64,000 bases of DNA from PXAP01 sp964421595 (GTDB lineage Bacteria > Bacteroidota > Bacteroidia > Bacteroidales > PUMT01). The DNA lies in contig CAYQXY010000008.1 in assembly GCA_964421595.1 (NCBI GenBank), forward strand, positions 68,965-132,964, read 5' to 3'. Shown piece after piece: positions 8,608-17,374 of this stretch (within the stretch, counting starts at the first letter, position 1; each line of letters begins with the position of its first letter). The notes beneath the pieces were generated by a model that saw only the letters and a program-made list of their open reading frames with translations, was not told the DNA's origin and did not search any database. The translations under genes and the position numbers were made by a program.

Positions 8608-10296
8608 TTAATATCCCGGATTTTGCGTCATTGTATTTGAGGCACGATCTATTTCTTGCTGTGGAATGGGCCGCAAATTGTGGTATTCCATGATATTTCC
8701 CGCTGCAATGGAATTATTATGTTTTCTTACACGTTCCACTAACTTACCAGTTCTTTGAAGATCATACCAAGTCAAATATTCACCTGCAAGTTCACGGTGA
8801 CGTTCATTCAAAATCTCATCGATATTAAGTTGACCAGGTGCAATTAAAGGCATTGTAGCGCCCGGTGCTTCAGCTCTTTTTCTTATTGCATTGAAATAAT
8901 CTGCTGCTGTTTGCAGGTCTCCCATCTCCATATGGGCCTCGGCTGCAATCAGATATGTTTCTCCCAAGCGGAATATAGGTTCTGTTCTCCAATAGTATTC
9001 AGCATCTAAATCACTAAGTGCAGAAAGTGACATCTCAGGTGAATCATCACCCATCATGCGGAATTTTAACGCCATACTCGGCCAGAGTTCAGTACCCCAG
9101 TCCTTTGTTCGATACATTCTATATCTGCCTCCAGTATAAGCTTCCGCTTCAGCATCTGTCATTTCATCGAACTTCTTTTCAGTTGGGAAATACACAGCAG
9201 TGTCACCTATGGAAACACCGGCAGGCAAACTTTTTGGGTCATTATAGTACCACACAATTTTAAAACAAGTGGTCCAGCGTTCATCATTCCATTGATTCGG
9301 CACATCAGTCCTTGCAGGGTCGTTATGAAATATTTCATGCACAAGAAAGGGTGTTGGTCTGTGCCGGGAAACCTCGTTGCCTATATAATATGTGGCTTGT
9401 AGTCCTGGTAAACTACGTGTTCTGGCAGAAAAACGCCTTGCTTTTTGATCTCTTTCATCTCGTCCTGTTACAGGATTAATTGTTGAAGTTGGAGTAATAA
9501 GAATCCCAAAGATGGTTTCTTTGTTATAACCTTTACCAGAGTGGGGCTCGTAAGGATCCCAAAGTGTATAATAACTTTCAATCAACTCGTATTGTCCTGA
9601 AGTAATTACCTCCACTGCCCACTTCGCAGCCTCAGAATAGTTTCTCGTATAAAGGTTTACCCTTGCCAAAAGATGTTTAGCTGCACCGGCTGTAGCTCTT
9701 CCTACCTCACTCTGCACTACTGGTAAATTTGCAGCTGCAAACTCCAGATCTTCTTTCACCACTTCCCATACCTCACTTGCAGGTGCACGGTGAACTTCTG
9801 TTTTTACCCCAACTGTTTCCTCAAGATTCAGAGGTACATCACCGTGCGTTTGCACTAAATGATGATAATACAGGGCTCGTAAAAACCGAGCTTCTGCAAC
9901 AAGAGTGGTTTTTCTTGCCTGAGACATACCCTCCACTTCATCAGCTCGTCCAATCACAGAATTCGCAAGATTAATCCCCTTGTAGTAAGAAACCCATATC
10001 GGGTACCAGTTTCTATTTGTGGCTGATGGCCCCAATTCACTGGTATAATCATTCATATACCTTCTTCCACCTGAGCCATATTCAAAAATATCAGTTCCGT
10101 GGTCCCAAATATTATTCCAGTCAGCATATTTTGTCGAGATGTAATAATACTGTGCCTTTGCAAGATCTTCAAAACCCTCCACTGTTGAGTAATATGTTTC
10201 TGCCGTAATCCCTGTCAGAAGGGTTTCGTCCAGATCTGCACACCCTGCCATGAAAATTGCGATTCCAATGAGTATTTTATTTATTATTTGTTTCAT
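8608..10296 (-). CDS. SusD/RagB family nutrient-binding outer membrane lipoprotein
   Basis: A 562-residue protein with a lipobox (FMAGC, Cys at about 19) and the typical SusD beginning ITAETYYSTVEGFEDLAKA. The alpha-helical TPR-like scaffold is seen in ARKTTLVAEARFLRALYYHHL and the C-terminal SusD region in PIFRLGETYLIAAEAHMEMG, NERHRELAGEYLTWYDLQRTG and RPIPQQEID. It sits on the cell surface and passes ligand to the SusC pore encoded 54 bp upstream. Family and role in the pair are certain. The ligand is not readable from the sequence; the neighbouring phosphodiesterases suggest a phosphodiester-containing compound. Confidence 0.95.
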   Translation of the reverse strand: MKQIINKILIGIAIFMAGCADLDETLLTGITAETYYSTVEGFEDLAKAQYYYISTKYADWNNIWDHGTDIFEYGSGGRRYMNDYTSELGPSATNRNWYPIWVSYYKGINLANSVIGRADEVEGMSQARKTTLVAEARFLRALYYHHLVQTHGDVPLNLEETVGVKTEVHRAPASEVWEVVKEDLEFAAANLPVVQSEVGRATAGAAKHLLARVNLYTRNYSEAAKWAVEVITSGQYELIESYYTLWDPYEPHSGKGYNKETIFGILITPTSTINPVTGRDERDQKARRFSARTRSLPGLQATYYIGNEVSRHRPTPFLVHEIFHNDPARTDVPNQWNDERWTTCFKIVWYYNDPKSLPAGVSIGDTAVYFPTEKKFDEMTDAEAEAYTGGRYRMYRTKDWGTELWPSMALKFRMMGDDSPEMSLSALSDLDAEYYWRTEPIFRLGETYLIAAEAHMEMGDLQTAADYFNAIRKRAEAPGATMPLIAPGQLNIDEILNERHRELAGEYLTWYDLQRTGKLVERVRKHNNSIAAGNIMEYHNLRPIPQQEIDRASNTMTQNPGY

Positions 10297-10350
10297 GATT
10301 TATATTTGTTAATAAGGTTTTAATGGTCTTAAAAATATATTGAACTAATA

Positions 10351-13300
10351 TTAAAAGCTCAAATCAACACCAAAAAGGAAAGTAGTATAATTAGGCATGT
10401 CAAAATCTCTTGCTGCTTCAGGATCGTAACCACCGAATGAAGTAAAGGTAAAAGGATTTTGTACTGCCGTATAAATTCTAGCACGACTAAGGTTCAACCT
10501 GGAAATCTTATCTTTAGAGAAGTTGTATCCAAGTGTTATATTTTTAACCCGGGTAAAAGATGTGTCAAAATAGGATTGTATATCACCTCTTTGCTGGCCA
10601 CCAATTACCGGCCTTCTAAATTCATTTGATGGCCTTTCAGGCAACCAATATTGAACATCCCTTATATTATCCTGATAAGCGTGAGCTTGAAGGGAAAGTA
10701 GATCCAGATATCCCCCGGAGCCAAAAGTACTTCTATGCTGAGTTCCCTGTACAGTGTAAATAAAAAACGAAAAGTCAAAGTTTTTGTATTGCAAGCGATT
10801 AGTCATCCCTCCTATCCATGATGGGTCCTGACTGCCAAGAATTAACCTGTCATCATCATTAATCAATCCATCATTATTGATATCCTTCTCCCTAATATCT
10901 CCCGGTTTTTTCCCATAAACGGAGGCCTCATTTTCTTCACCTAACTGCCATATTCCATCAAAAACCCAGTAATAATTCACATTAATGGGTTGGCCTATAA
11001 ACCACAAGTTTCCTACATCATCTTCTTTTTCTCCATAAAGGCTCATAATTTCATTGCGGTTTGTTGCAAAATTCAAATCGGTACTCCAGGTGAAGTCTTG
11101 AGTTTTAATATTTATATTTGACAATTCGATTTCAATTCCCCTGTTCCTGGTTTCCCCGATATTTTGAAGGACACTTGAATAACCGGTTGAGAAAGGTAAA
11201 TTCCGGTTCATCATAAGATCATATGTGTTGTTTTCATAAATATCAACATTTCCTGAAAAACGATTATTTCTCAAACTAAAAGTAAAACCGAGGTTTTTGG
11301 AAAGTGTCTTTTCCCATTTCAAATCGGGGTTAGGAATTGCCCCGTGTTCAAAATAGCGAACTTCGTTGCCGCTAAATGAATACATATTTCCAATCCTTAA
11401 AAGACCCTGCGTTTGATATGGAGAAATTCCGGTATTTCCAGTTTCACCTATACTTAACCGAAGCTTTAGTACCGAGAGAAAATCAACATTACTCATAAAG
11501 TCTTCATTTGCAACATTCCATGCAATTGCCATGGAAGGGAATAAACCATATTTGTTTCCTTCTGCCAGCCTTGAAGAACCATCCACACGTCCGGTTAAGG
11601 TTAATAGGTAACGATCATCATATATATAATTAACTCTTAACATATAAGATTCCAAAGCCCATTCTGAAAGACCGGTACCATAAAAGTCTACAATTTCCGC
11701 ACTTGCAAGATTATGGTAAAGTTGATGCTCATAAGGTAAACCTGTCCCAGACAGATAGTTAGAAGTTAATCGATTCTTTTGCACCCCATACATCGCTGTA
11801 ATAATTATACGGTGTTTTTCATAGTATTCATCAGTATAGTTCAGTATGGATTCATACAATGTGTTTAATGTGTTACTCTGACTTTTCGATGCTTTAGATG
11901 CAAAGTCCCTTCGATATGTTCCTCTTGTATGAAATTGAAAATCCGGGGAATATGTTGTTCTAAATGTCAGCTTTCCAGGAATAATGTTTAAGTTCCCATA
12001 GACAGTTCCCAGAATCCTTGTATTTATTCTTTCATCAAGGTTATTTTCTCGCTGCATATCGAAGAGAGGATTTCTGTCTCCCAGCTCATCCTCCATGGAT
12101 ATGTTTCCATTTTCATCGTATGGTGTAGCCATAGGAGAATTTTTAAGTACATTCGCAAATGCTACTGAATAATGAGTTTTGCTATTACTCAAAAATCCCG
12201 ATAACCCAACAGTTAAAACGGATGAGAGATCTTGATCTAAACTAAAACGACTCGAAAGTCTTGTATAATCATTGTTTTGTACTGTGGCGTCATGCTGATC
12301 ATAATTAGTCGAAATAGAATACTTCGTATTTTCAGTTCCCCCACGCACACTTAATGAATGATTCTGTTGAAGGCCCATGTCAAATACAAGATCCTGCCAG
12401 TCGGTTGTGCGATTTTGAGCAATAGCTTCTAATTGCCATGGAGCAAAGAGAGCTTCATCATTTGTATAGACTCCATCCAGAATGTATGCATCTCTTCTAA
12501 ATTGGGCGTAAGTAGGTGTATCCATTAGATTTAACCGATTAAAGGTATATTGAATACCTGAGTACCCACTATATTCAAGCACTGCTCGTCCGTCCAATCC
12601 ACGCCTGGTAGTAATAAGAATAACTCCATTTGCTGCTCTCGATCCATAAATTGCTGCGGCGGAAGCATCCTTTAGAATTTCTACAGACTCTACATCACCT
12701 GGATAAATATCCATAAGACCTGACTCTACAGGAATACCATCTATAACAACCAAAGGAGCGTTACTTCCGGCCAAAGATCTTTGCCCCCTAATTAGTATGT
12801 TTGATGCCTGACCAGGCCGAAAACCTCCGGAAGTTATTTGTACACCGGCAGTTCGGCCCTGCAAAACATTATCAATTGAATAGACTGGCTGCTCAATAAT
12901 TTCCTGCCGGTCGACGGAGGAAACCGAACCAGTAAGATCACTCTTTCTCATGGTGCCATAACCAATAACAATCACCTCATCCATAAGCTGAACATCAGTC
13001 TCAAGCTGCACATCAATAACTGTCCGTTCCCCTATATCCACAGTTACACTTAGGTATCCAATGCTTGAGAATGTAACAGACTCTATACCTTCAGGAACAT
13101 TAAGGGAATAATTTCCGCTGTTATCGGTGATGGTTCCAATATTGGTACCAGGGATAAATACATTTGCTCCAATAAGAGTTTCCCCTGTTGAAGCATCAGT
13201 AACCTTACCGCTAATAGGTTGTGCAAACCAATTTGTTTCAATACTTGGTTTTTTGTCAGTTTCTTGCTCTTTTACCGTTATTGTTTTATCGATTAATAAA

Positions 13301-13617
13301 AAAGATACCCCCGCCTGCTTAGATAGTTCTAATAAAACCTCATCCATGGGGCCATCCTGGCTGCGTAAATTCACTCTCTTGTTCAGAGAAGTGAGGTCAC
13401 GATTATAAAAAAAATTGTAATCAGTCTGCTTCTCCACCTCACTCAAAACCCTTTTCACCCTTGCATTTTGCATATCCAAAGTAACATGAACATCTTCAAG
13501 TGACTGGCCATTGCTCATACCAGCCATCATGATCTGAGATGTTAAAAGACAACCCACCCATATATGAAATATCATTTTTGACATAACCCAAAGGGAATTA
13601 ATCAGTTTTTTTTTCAT
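10351..13617 (-). CDS. SusC/RagA TonB-linked outer membrane transporter with N-terminal STN signalling domain
   Basis: A 1088-residue protein. After a signal region (about 1-38) comes a Secretin/TonB short N-terminal (STN) domain at about 42-110, then a carboxypeptidase-like beta-sandwich (ISGKVTDASTGETLIGANV, about 133-215), then the plug with the SusC signature ending EILKDASAAAIYGSRAANGVI, and a barrel to the C-terminal FLFGVDLSF with terminal Phe. The STN domain is the part that touches a FecR anti-sigma factor in other systems, and fecR and fecI genes lie directly upstream. So ligand binding should trigger transcription of the locus. With SusD it forms the surface import complex. A 55-bp inverted repeat lies in its leader. 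Confidence 0.95.
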   Translation of the reverse strand: MKKKLINSLWVMSKMIFHIWVGCLLTSQIMMAGMSNGQSLEDVHVTLDMQNARVKRVLSEVEKQTDYNFFYNRDLTSLNKRVNLRSQDGPMDEVLLELSKQAGVSFLLIDKTITVKEQETDKKPSIETNWFAQPISGKVTDASTGETLIGANVFIPGTNIGTITDNSGNYSLNVPEGIESVTFSSIGYLSVTVDIGERTVIDVQLETDVQLMDEVIVIGYGTMRKSDLTGSVSSVDRQEIIEQPVYSIDNVLQGRTAGVQITSGGFRPGQASNILIRGQRSLAGSNAPLVVIDGIPVESGLMDIYPGDVESVEILKDASAAAIYGSRAANGVILITTRRGLDGRAVLEYSGYSGIQYTFNRLNLMDTPTYAQFRRDAYILDGVYTNDEALFAPWQLEAIAQNRTTDWQDLVFDMGLQQNHSLSVRGGTENTKYSISTNYDQHDATVQNNDYTRLSSRFSLDQDLSSVLTVGLSGFLSNSKTHYSVAFANVLKNSPMATPYDENGNISMEDELGDRNPLFDMQRENNLDERINTRILGTVYGNLNIIPGKLTFRTTYSPDFQFHTRGTYRRDFASKASKSQSNTLNTLYESILNYTDEYYEKHRIIITAMYGVQKNRLTSNYLSGTGLPYEHQLYHNLASAEIVDFYGTGLSEWALESYMLRVNYIYDDRYLLTLTGRVDGSSRLAEGNKYGLFPSMAIAWNVANEDFMSNVDFLSVLKLRLSIGETGNTGISPYQTQGLLRIGNMYSFSGNEVRYFEHGAIPNPDLKWEKTLSKNLGFTFSLRNNRFSGNVDIYENNTYDLMMNRNLPFSTGYSSVLQNIGETRNRGIEIELSNINIKTQDFTWSTDLNFATNRNEIMSLYGEKEDDVGNLWFIGQPINVNYYWVFDGIWQLGEENEASVYGKKPGDIREKDINNDGLINDDDRLILGSQDPSWIGGMTNRLQYKNFDFSFFIYTVQGTQHRSTFGSGGYLDLLSLQAHAYQDNIRDVQYWLPERPSNEFRRPVIGGQQRGDIQSYFDTSFTRVKNITLGYNFSKDKISRLNLSRARIYTAVQNPFTFTSFGGYDPEAARDFDMPNYTTFLFGVDLSF

Positions 13618-13650
13618 AGTTTTATATCGTTTTTAATTAAACTTTACACC

Positions 13651-13705
13651 CGGGAACAACAGGTTGAAATTCGGGGCGCCATCCTTGGTCCAGCCTGTGT
13701 TCCCG
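13651..13705 (-). promoter_or_regulatory. Inverted repeat in the leader of the STN-containing susC gene
   Basis: Arms CGGGAACAACAGG (13651-13663) and CCTGTGTTCCCG (13694-13705) pair with a single bulged base around a 30-base loop. It lies in the 115 bp between fecR and susC, 34-88 bases before the susC start. It could be an attenuating leader hairpin, or a weak terminator for fecI-fecR that lacks a T-run. Function is unproven. Confidence 0.4.
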
Positions 13706-13732
13706 TTTTACTTTAATAATTTTTATCTCATA

Positions 13733-14782
13733 TTAAGGGCTGCATCTTTTACCTTTCAGCAATACTTCCCCATCTTTCATTTCCCATTGCATACCCGTGG
13801 AATAACTTATTGCATCCAGGATATTATTTAATTTGGGATTTTCATGTATACCTATGAAATAACAGTTCCTTAACTCATCGTTCTCAAATCTGATCTTTAC
13901 ATTAAACCATCTCTCCAGTATTACAGATATTTCGGCCAGTGAGTGGTTATCAAACCGCAGAATATTATCTTTCCATGCAAGGAAATCCATAGCAGATATA
14001 ATATTTGTTTTTATGTCACTACCAGTTCTGCTAACAATTGCCTGCTCATTGGCAGACAGATTAGCGGACATTCCTGGCTTACCCGGTGGGGCATTAGCTA
14101 CTTCAACCTGTACCTTCCCACTGGCAACAGTAATGAAAACATCAGGTTCATTATCGAATGCCATGATATTAAATGATGTTCCGATTACAGTAGTTTTTAG
14201 TCCGGGGCTATGCACTATAAAAGGTTTATGGGGCATTTCCGCGATCTCAAAATATGCCTCTCCTTTAATAAGATATACTTCCCTGGATTCTGAATTGAAC
14301 TTTTCAGGGAATCGGAACTCCGAACCTGAATTAAGGAAAATCACTGATCCATCTGTTAACTCCAATTTAAGTTTTTTCCCGTGGGGTACATGTCTTACCT
14401 GATAAAAGGATAAATTTTCTTCGGAAAGAATTTCTAAATCTTTGTGCAAATGAAGATATATAAAGGTGCCAATGATTGAAAACAACGCAATTGAAGCGGC
14501 CATATAAAACCATTTGACTGGGAGCCGGCTTTCTGATCTGGTCAACTTTAAACACATTGTCTTAGAACCAGTTTCCTTACTTCTGATCCTGGCCTCAATA
14601 CCTGATTTTATCCTTGTTGAGATGTTATTGAGTTCATCACTGGAGAAACTTTCAAAGGCAGAAAAACTTTTTTCCTTTTTAATAAACCATCTGTTTAAAA
14701 GTCTTTTACCTTCAGGGCTATGTTTGCCTCCGAGGTAAGATAGTATATATTTTCTATTGATATTATAGCTTTTTTCTTTCAT
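13733..14782 (-). CDS. FecR-type transmembrane anti-sigma factor
   Basis: A 349-residue protein of normal length. Residues 1-90 are cytosolic (sigma-binding part, DUF4880-like), a single membrane helix is at about 93-112, the FecR domain spans about 135-235 (KLELTDGSVIFLNSGSEFRFPEKF-type start, then IKGEAYFEIAEMPHKPFIV), and the DUF4974 domain is at about 275-345 (FDNHSLAEISVILERWFNVKI). It senses the STN domain of the partner SusC in the periplasm and holds or releases the FecI sigma factor. It lies between fecI and susC in the standard order. The 297 bp between it and fecI is longer than usual and holds nothing I can identify. Confidence 0.93.
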   Translation of the reverse strand: MKEKSYNINRKYILSYLGGKHSPEGKRLLNRWFIKKEKSFSAFESFSSDELNNISTRIKSGIEARIRSKETGSKTMCLKLTRSESRLPVKWFYMAASIALFSIIGTFIYLHLHKDLEILSEENLSFYQVRHVPHGKKLKLELTDGSVIFLNSGSEFRFPEKFNSESREVYLIKGEAYFEIAEMPHKPFIVHSPGLKTTVIGTSFNIMAFDNEPDVFITVASGKVQVEVANAPPGKPGMSANLSANEQAIVSRTGSDIKTNIISAMDFLAWKDNILRFDNHSLAEISVILERWFNVKIRFENDELRNCYFIGIHENPKLNNILDAISYSTGMQWEMKDGEVLLKGKRCSP

Positions 14783-15079
14783 TGCTTTGTGACTGGTTCT
14801 TATTCTATGTCGTTTAAGAATTAAAATAGTACTATGCCGTACTCTGAATTTCTTCTTCTATACATTAAATTTTTGATTAATTATTCATAATCACCTGTTT
14901 GTTAATAGGCTGAGCGAAGTGACCAAGGCAACATTATATTGCATACCATTATCTTATAAAAAGGCATTTAATAAAATGGATTTTTATAACAAATCTGGCC
15001 AGAAGGAGATTGTCTTAAAAATGTTAAGTAAACGTGTGGTAATTTATAAGTACTTTTCTGGAATTATTCTCACAATATA

Positions 15080-15658
15080 TCACAAAAAACAAACCATTAT
15101 TGAAACAGCTATTTCCCTTCGGTTTAACTCTATTATAAGAAATGCTTTGTGTAAATGATTTTTTACGGTTTGAGGGGATAGCGATAGTTTTTCCGCTATT
15201 TCTGAGATGGAGCGGTTATCAAGTCTTCTCATGATAAATATCTGGCGACATTTTTCAGGTAAGATATGTAATTTGTCCATAATCCTTGATGTGTTCTCCC
15301 TCGTAATCAGTTCCTGCTCAGGATTACGGCTTTCATTAAAACATAAATCTTCAATTATATAGGCGGAAAATTCTTCATATCTTTTTTCCTTGCGAATTTT
15401 ATCTATTAGTTTGTACCTGAGGGCCTTTTTGAGATAAATTCTTAAACTAGTATGAACATTTAAACGATTTCTATTGATCCAAACATCAACAAATAAATCT
15501 TGTACCAACTCTTCTGCATCAACGGAGGAACGTGTCATACCCAATGCGGTTCCATATAAATCTTTCCAATAAATTGAGTAAAGTTCATCGAATGCTACAG
15601 TACATTCTTCACTTAACCTTCGAAGAAGTACCTTCTCCTGATTATCTGCCTCGTTCAT
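15080..15658 (-). CDS. FecI-type ECF sigma factor (Bacteroidetes PUL family)
   Basis: I use the ATG at 15658 (MNEADNQEKV), giving 192 residues, which is the common family length; an upstream start at 15700 would add 14 residues that do not look like family sequence. Region 2 is seen in AFDELYSIYWKDLYGTALGM and DAEELVQDLFVDVWINR. Region 4 is seen in LPEKCRQIFIMRRLDNRSIS followed by EIAEKLSLSPQTVKNHLHKA. Such factors activate the adjacent SusC/SusD operon when the FecR partner signals. It would be the switch of the phosphodiester-related locus. Confidence 0.92.
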   Translation of the reverse strand: MNEADNQEKVLLRRLSEECTVAFDELYSIYWKDLYGTALGMTRSSVDAEELVQDLFVDVWINRNRLNVHTSLRIYLKKALRYKLIDKIRKEKRYEEFSAYIIEDLCFNESRNPEQELITRENTSRIMDKLHILPEKCRQIFIMRRLDNRSISEIAEKLSLSPQTVKNHLHKAFLIIELNRREIAVSIMVCFL

Positions 15659-15843
15659 AAACTTTAAGATTATTTGTGCATTAAAAATAAGACAAGGCAT
15701 TTACTTACTGTTTAAGTCAGTAAGAAATAAATATTAAATTATTGTACCTAAATTGAGCAATTCTTGCTATAAACTTTAGCCCTTAAAATCATGGCTTAGT
15801 TCTTCTCTTAAGAGGCAAGTTTGAGTATTACTACTAATTTGGT

Positions 15844-15877
15844 GAGTATTCCGGAATTAATTTTACCCGGAATACTC
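15844..15877. terminator. Hairpin downstream of the receptor / PLC-like gene pair
   Basis: Perfect 11-bp inverted repeat GAGTATTCCGG / CCGGAATACTC with a 12-base loop, between the PLC-like gene's stop (15966) and fecI. No T-run follows on the minus strand, so terminator function is only probable. A second imperfect inverted repeat (CGGGAGTAAGGCAG with CTGCCTTCCCG, about 15909-15963) abuts the stop codon. Confidence 0.4.
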
Positions 15878-15965
15878 AAAATGGAGCCGTTAACTCTTGC
15901 CAGGGAATTTCGGGAGTAAGGCAGGGTGTAAGTTCATTATCCTCCCATTAATCTGCCTTCCCGAG

Positions 15966-17306
15966 TCAGCTTGAGCTTTCTTCAACTACAGAAAACAATA
16001 TAGTTCTGATGGTCATTCCAAAGTCAACAAACCTGCGGGCTATTAAATCGTTCAATGCTTCAGTTGCTTCATCACCCATTTTCTTATTTAACTGACCTCT
16101 TAAATCAGATAACTCAGGCAGGTTAATCACTTCAACAGAGGGGTCTTTTACCATATTTGGCGGAAAATATTGTTTTATCTTTTTATCAAAAAGCTTTGCA
16201 TCATCGACAGATTTTTTTGAAACGACTTCACGAATAAAGGATTCAGTAAATGCTATTTTTTCGGTGTCTCGCCTGAGTGCAATAATAAAAGGATGATCGA
16301 TCACCTGATTTCGATATACTCTTCGAAGTTCCTGTTCCTGATAGGTTTCAATAACAGTATGTTTGTTTGAAACCAGTTGAATAGCATTACTGCGTGCTTG
16401 CCTGAAACCCAGGGCAGCTTTCAAATTGATCCACATTAATCGCATCATGCTGTACCCCGGAAGAGGTTTGCTATGATAGGGCATGGTGGCATCTGTTGCA
16501 TAGTGCATGCTCCAGCCAAGAAATCGCCATCCCCAGTAAGGTTGATCATGTTCAAAAGCAAAAATGGCCAGGTCACGGAACTGATTCACCCGATATTCTA
16601 AAAAAGTATGTTTTAGTGAGGGAGCAAAACGGTAGAGGATTTTTGCCTCATGATAGAAAGACATATGGAATGGTGCCTGACTGCTATAATCAAGATTAGG
16701 ATTTCCAAAAGGCTGCTTGCCAAATCCAAATTGCTTGCCATAAACAGTCATATTATCTTCAAAAAGACCAAGATCTATGCCATAATCAGGCTCATTATTG
16801 GCAGAGGTGACAACATCAAGAGGATGTACCAGTTCTCCTTCTCTGATCCAGACATAGACTTTGTTCCTTTTCCCTGCTGGTCTCTCCAGTGTAGAGATAT
16901 CATTATATGAAGCGGAAAGTTTGTCACCGGGATGTTGATGAGGGTTGACATATAAATATAAGGCTACCCTGGAATGAGGGTTGATCCGTATGGCATGAAA
17001 AAATCTTTCAACAATACCATCCTGGTCAAGTCCCGGGGAAAATATCAGATCATCGGGACGCAGCAAATAATCTTTGAGGTTTGATCGCGCCCATATTTCA
17101 TGTTCAGCAAGGAACACAGCAAGCGGTTCTTCGGTTTCAATTAAAAATTGTTTCAGGCTTTTCACTTCTACGGAATCAACTTTTTCCCATAAATCCAATT
17201 CGGAAAGTGCAAGCCTGGCAAGCAATGGGTGTTCCGACCAGGCCTTTAGGGTTAATGTAATTGAAAAGGCAAGGAGAGTAAGAAATAATAATTTGATTTT
17301 AAACAT
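15966..17306 (-). CDS. Secreted protein with phospholipase C / P1-nuclease zinc-site pattern
   Basis: A 446-residue protein with a signal peptide predicted to be cut after LKA, leaving Trp23 as the first mature residue. A mature N-terminal Trp is a zinc ligand in bacterial phospholipase C and S1/P1 nuclease. Further on, H268-x3-D272-x5-H278 (in SMHYATDATMPYHSK) and H316-x3-E320 reproduce the spacing H-x3-D-x5-H and H-x3-E of the Bacillus cereus PLC zinc site; H26 and H104 are candidates for the remaining ligands. This fits a zinc-dependent phosphodiesterase working outside the cytosol. The protein is longer than PLC, and overall similarity is too low to name by eye. It is 68 bp downstream of a TonB receptor gene and probably co-transcribed with it. 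Confidence 0.6.
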   Translation of the reverse strand: MFKIKLLFLTLLAFSITLTLKAWSEHPLLARLALSELDLWEKVDSVEVKSLKQFLIETEEPLAVFLAEHEIWARSNLKDYLLRPDDLIFSPGLDQDGIVERFFHAIRINPHSRVALYLYVNPHQHPGDKLSASYNDISTLERPAGKRNKVYVWIREGELVHPLDVVTSANNEPDYGIDLGLFEDNMTVYGKQFGFGKQPFGNPNLDYSSQAPFHMSFYHEAKILYRFAPSLKHTFLEYRVNQFRDLAIFAFEHDQPYWGWRFLGWSMHYATDATMPYHSKPLPGYSMMRLMWINLKAALGFRQARSNAIQLVSNKHTVIETYQEQELRRVYRNQVIDHPFIIALRRDTEKIAFTESFIREVVSKKSVDDAKLFDKKIKQYFPPNMVKDPSVEVINLPELSDLRGQLNKKMGDEATEALNDLIARRFVDFGMTIRTILFSVVEESSS

Positions 17307-17374
17307 ACTCTTTGTGATTAAAGATTATTATAAAATCTTTTCGCAGGGTACCAAACTAATGTCATTTCAATGAA

